DNA of 64,000 bases from Nostoc sp. KVJ3. Lineage in GTDB: Bacteria; Cyanobacteriota; Cyanobacteriia; Cyanobacteriales; Nostocaceae. This document shows positions 63,799 through 64,000 of this stretch, piece after piece. The position numbers were made by a program, and so were the translations under genes. The stretch lies in the NCBI RefSeq assembly GCF_026127265.1, contig NZ_WWFG01000002.1:2790001-2854000 (forward strand). The letters run 5' to 3'. The notes beneath the pieces were generated by a model. The model worked only from the letters and a program-made list of their open reading frames with translations, was not told the origin of the DNA and made no database searches. Within the stretch, counting starts at the first letter, position 1. Each line of letters starts with the position of its first letter.

Positions 63799-64000
63799 AT
63801 GGCGCAGCGCTACGTGCGAATTCAAAATCAAGAAGGACAGATTTACTATGGGATACTACAACTATCCCTCAATGTGCAGGTGCTGGATGCTCCGCCCTGG
63901 TTACAAGGACAACCCACTGATTTAACTTTGACACCAGAAAATTATCAAATTCTGGCTCCTTGCGCTCCCTCAAAAATTGTGGCAGTGGGTAAGAATTATG
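63799..64000 (+). CDS. Fumarylacetoacetate hydrolase-family protein (5' part)
   Basis: The gene runs off the window; only the first 67 codons are seen. MAQRYVRIQNQEGQIYYG then ILQLSLNVQV, and PCAPSKIVAVGKNY is the junction typical of FAH-family enzymes (YcgM-like, acylpyruvate hydrolases), where the catalytic domain begins. Substrate cannot be set. The start is ATG 63799. Confidence 0.8.
   Translation, partial: MAQRYVRIQNQEGQIYYGILQLSLNVQVLDAPPWLQGQPTDLTLTPENYQILAPCAPSKIVAVGKNY

Overview
The window is a piece of a filamentous, heterocyst-type cyanobacterial chromosome (Nostocales, Nostoc-like). Evidence: the HIP1 octamer GCGATCGC recurs throughout in genes and spacers; there is a carboxysome shell gene (ccmP), a broken chlorophyll-pathway gene (chlM), a GUN4-domain protein, a cyanobacterial CIA30/SDR fusion, DUF1400 and SLH proteins, 7-bp short tandem repeats, and many small inverted-repeat elements. 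I see no rRNA, tRNA, CRISPR array, prophage or complete insertion sequence.

Layout. 0-5 kb: HD phosphohydrolase, then a minus-strand group with a frameshifted coiled-coil/GUN4 gene and a patatin lipase. 5-16 kb: CIA30/SDR protein, alpha/beta hydrolase, AhpD-like protein, retropepsin-like protease, uridine phosphorylase, a cyclopropane-synthase-like methyltransferase, an unknown membrane protein, GNAT and PPOX proteins. 16-22.4 kb: DUF1400, HdeD, an SLH/GHL10 glycosidase-like protein, PPOX protein, a 58-aa membrane protein, and an arfB/S4-domain pair. 22.4-28.2 kb is the most accessory part: repeats, a 21-bp tandem array, a large SNF2 helicase, and a Panacea-antitoxin/unknown-toxin pair enclosed by a 25-bp direct repeat of the helicase 3' end. 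28-35 kb: GT41-like glycosyltransferase, SH3/peptidoglycan-binding protein, and an aldo-keto reductase/arylsulfotransferase-like/GST group. 35-42.5 kb: ccmP with a pentapeptide-repeat gene, a peptidoglycan-binding/SPOR protein and sbcC. 42.8-45.2 kb is decayed: a TPR gene, an antitoxin-like gene with a PIN toxin split by a small mobile element, and chlM with a one-base frameshift. 45-64 kb: DUF423, a divergent nucleotidyltransferase/glutamine amidotransferase pair, a double histidine phosphatase, a dihydroorotase-like protein without its metal ligands, a CDF transporter, alkaline phosphatase, a PEP-CTERM protein, argG, DedA, a STAS protein, rpsF and the start of a fumarylacetoacetase-family gene.

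Most genes look like single transcription units of general cyanobacterial metabolism and envelope biology. Likely co-transcribed sets are the SNF2/Panacea stretch (uncertain), arfB with the S4 protein, ccmP with the pentapeptide gene, tas with the arylsulfotransferase-like gene, and the antitoxin with PIN. At least five families of non-autonomous inverted-repeat elements shape the spacers. One has four copies with terminal repeats of about 16 bp and 3-bp TAA/TTA target duplications and has destroyed the PIN toxin gene; another is nested inside a different family. Two single-base frameshifts (GUN4 gene, chlM) may be real decay or sequencing error and should be checked first. All functions here are read from sequence motifs and memory of protein families; no database search was run.
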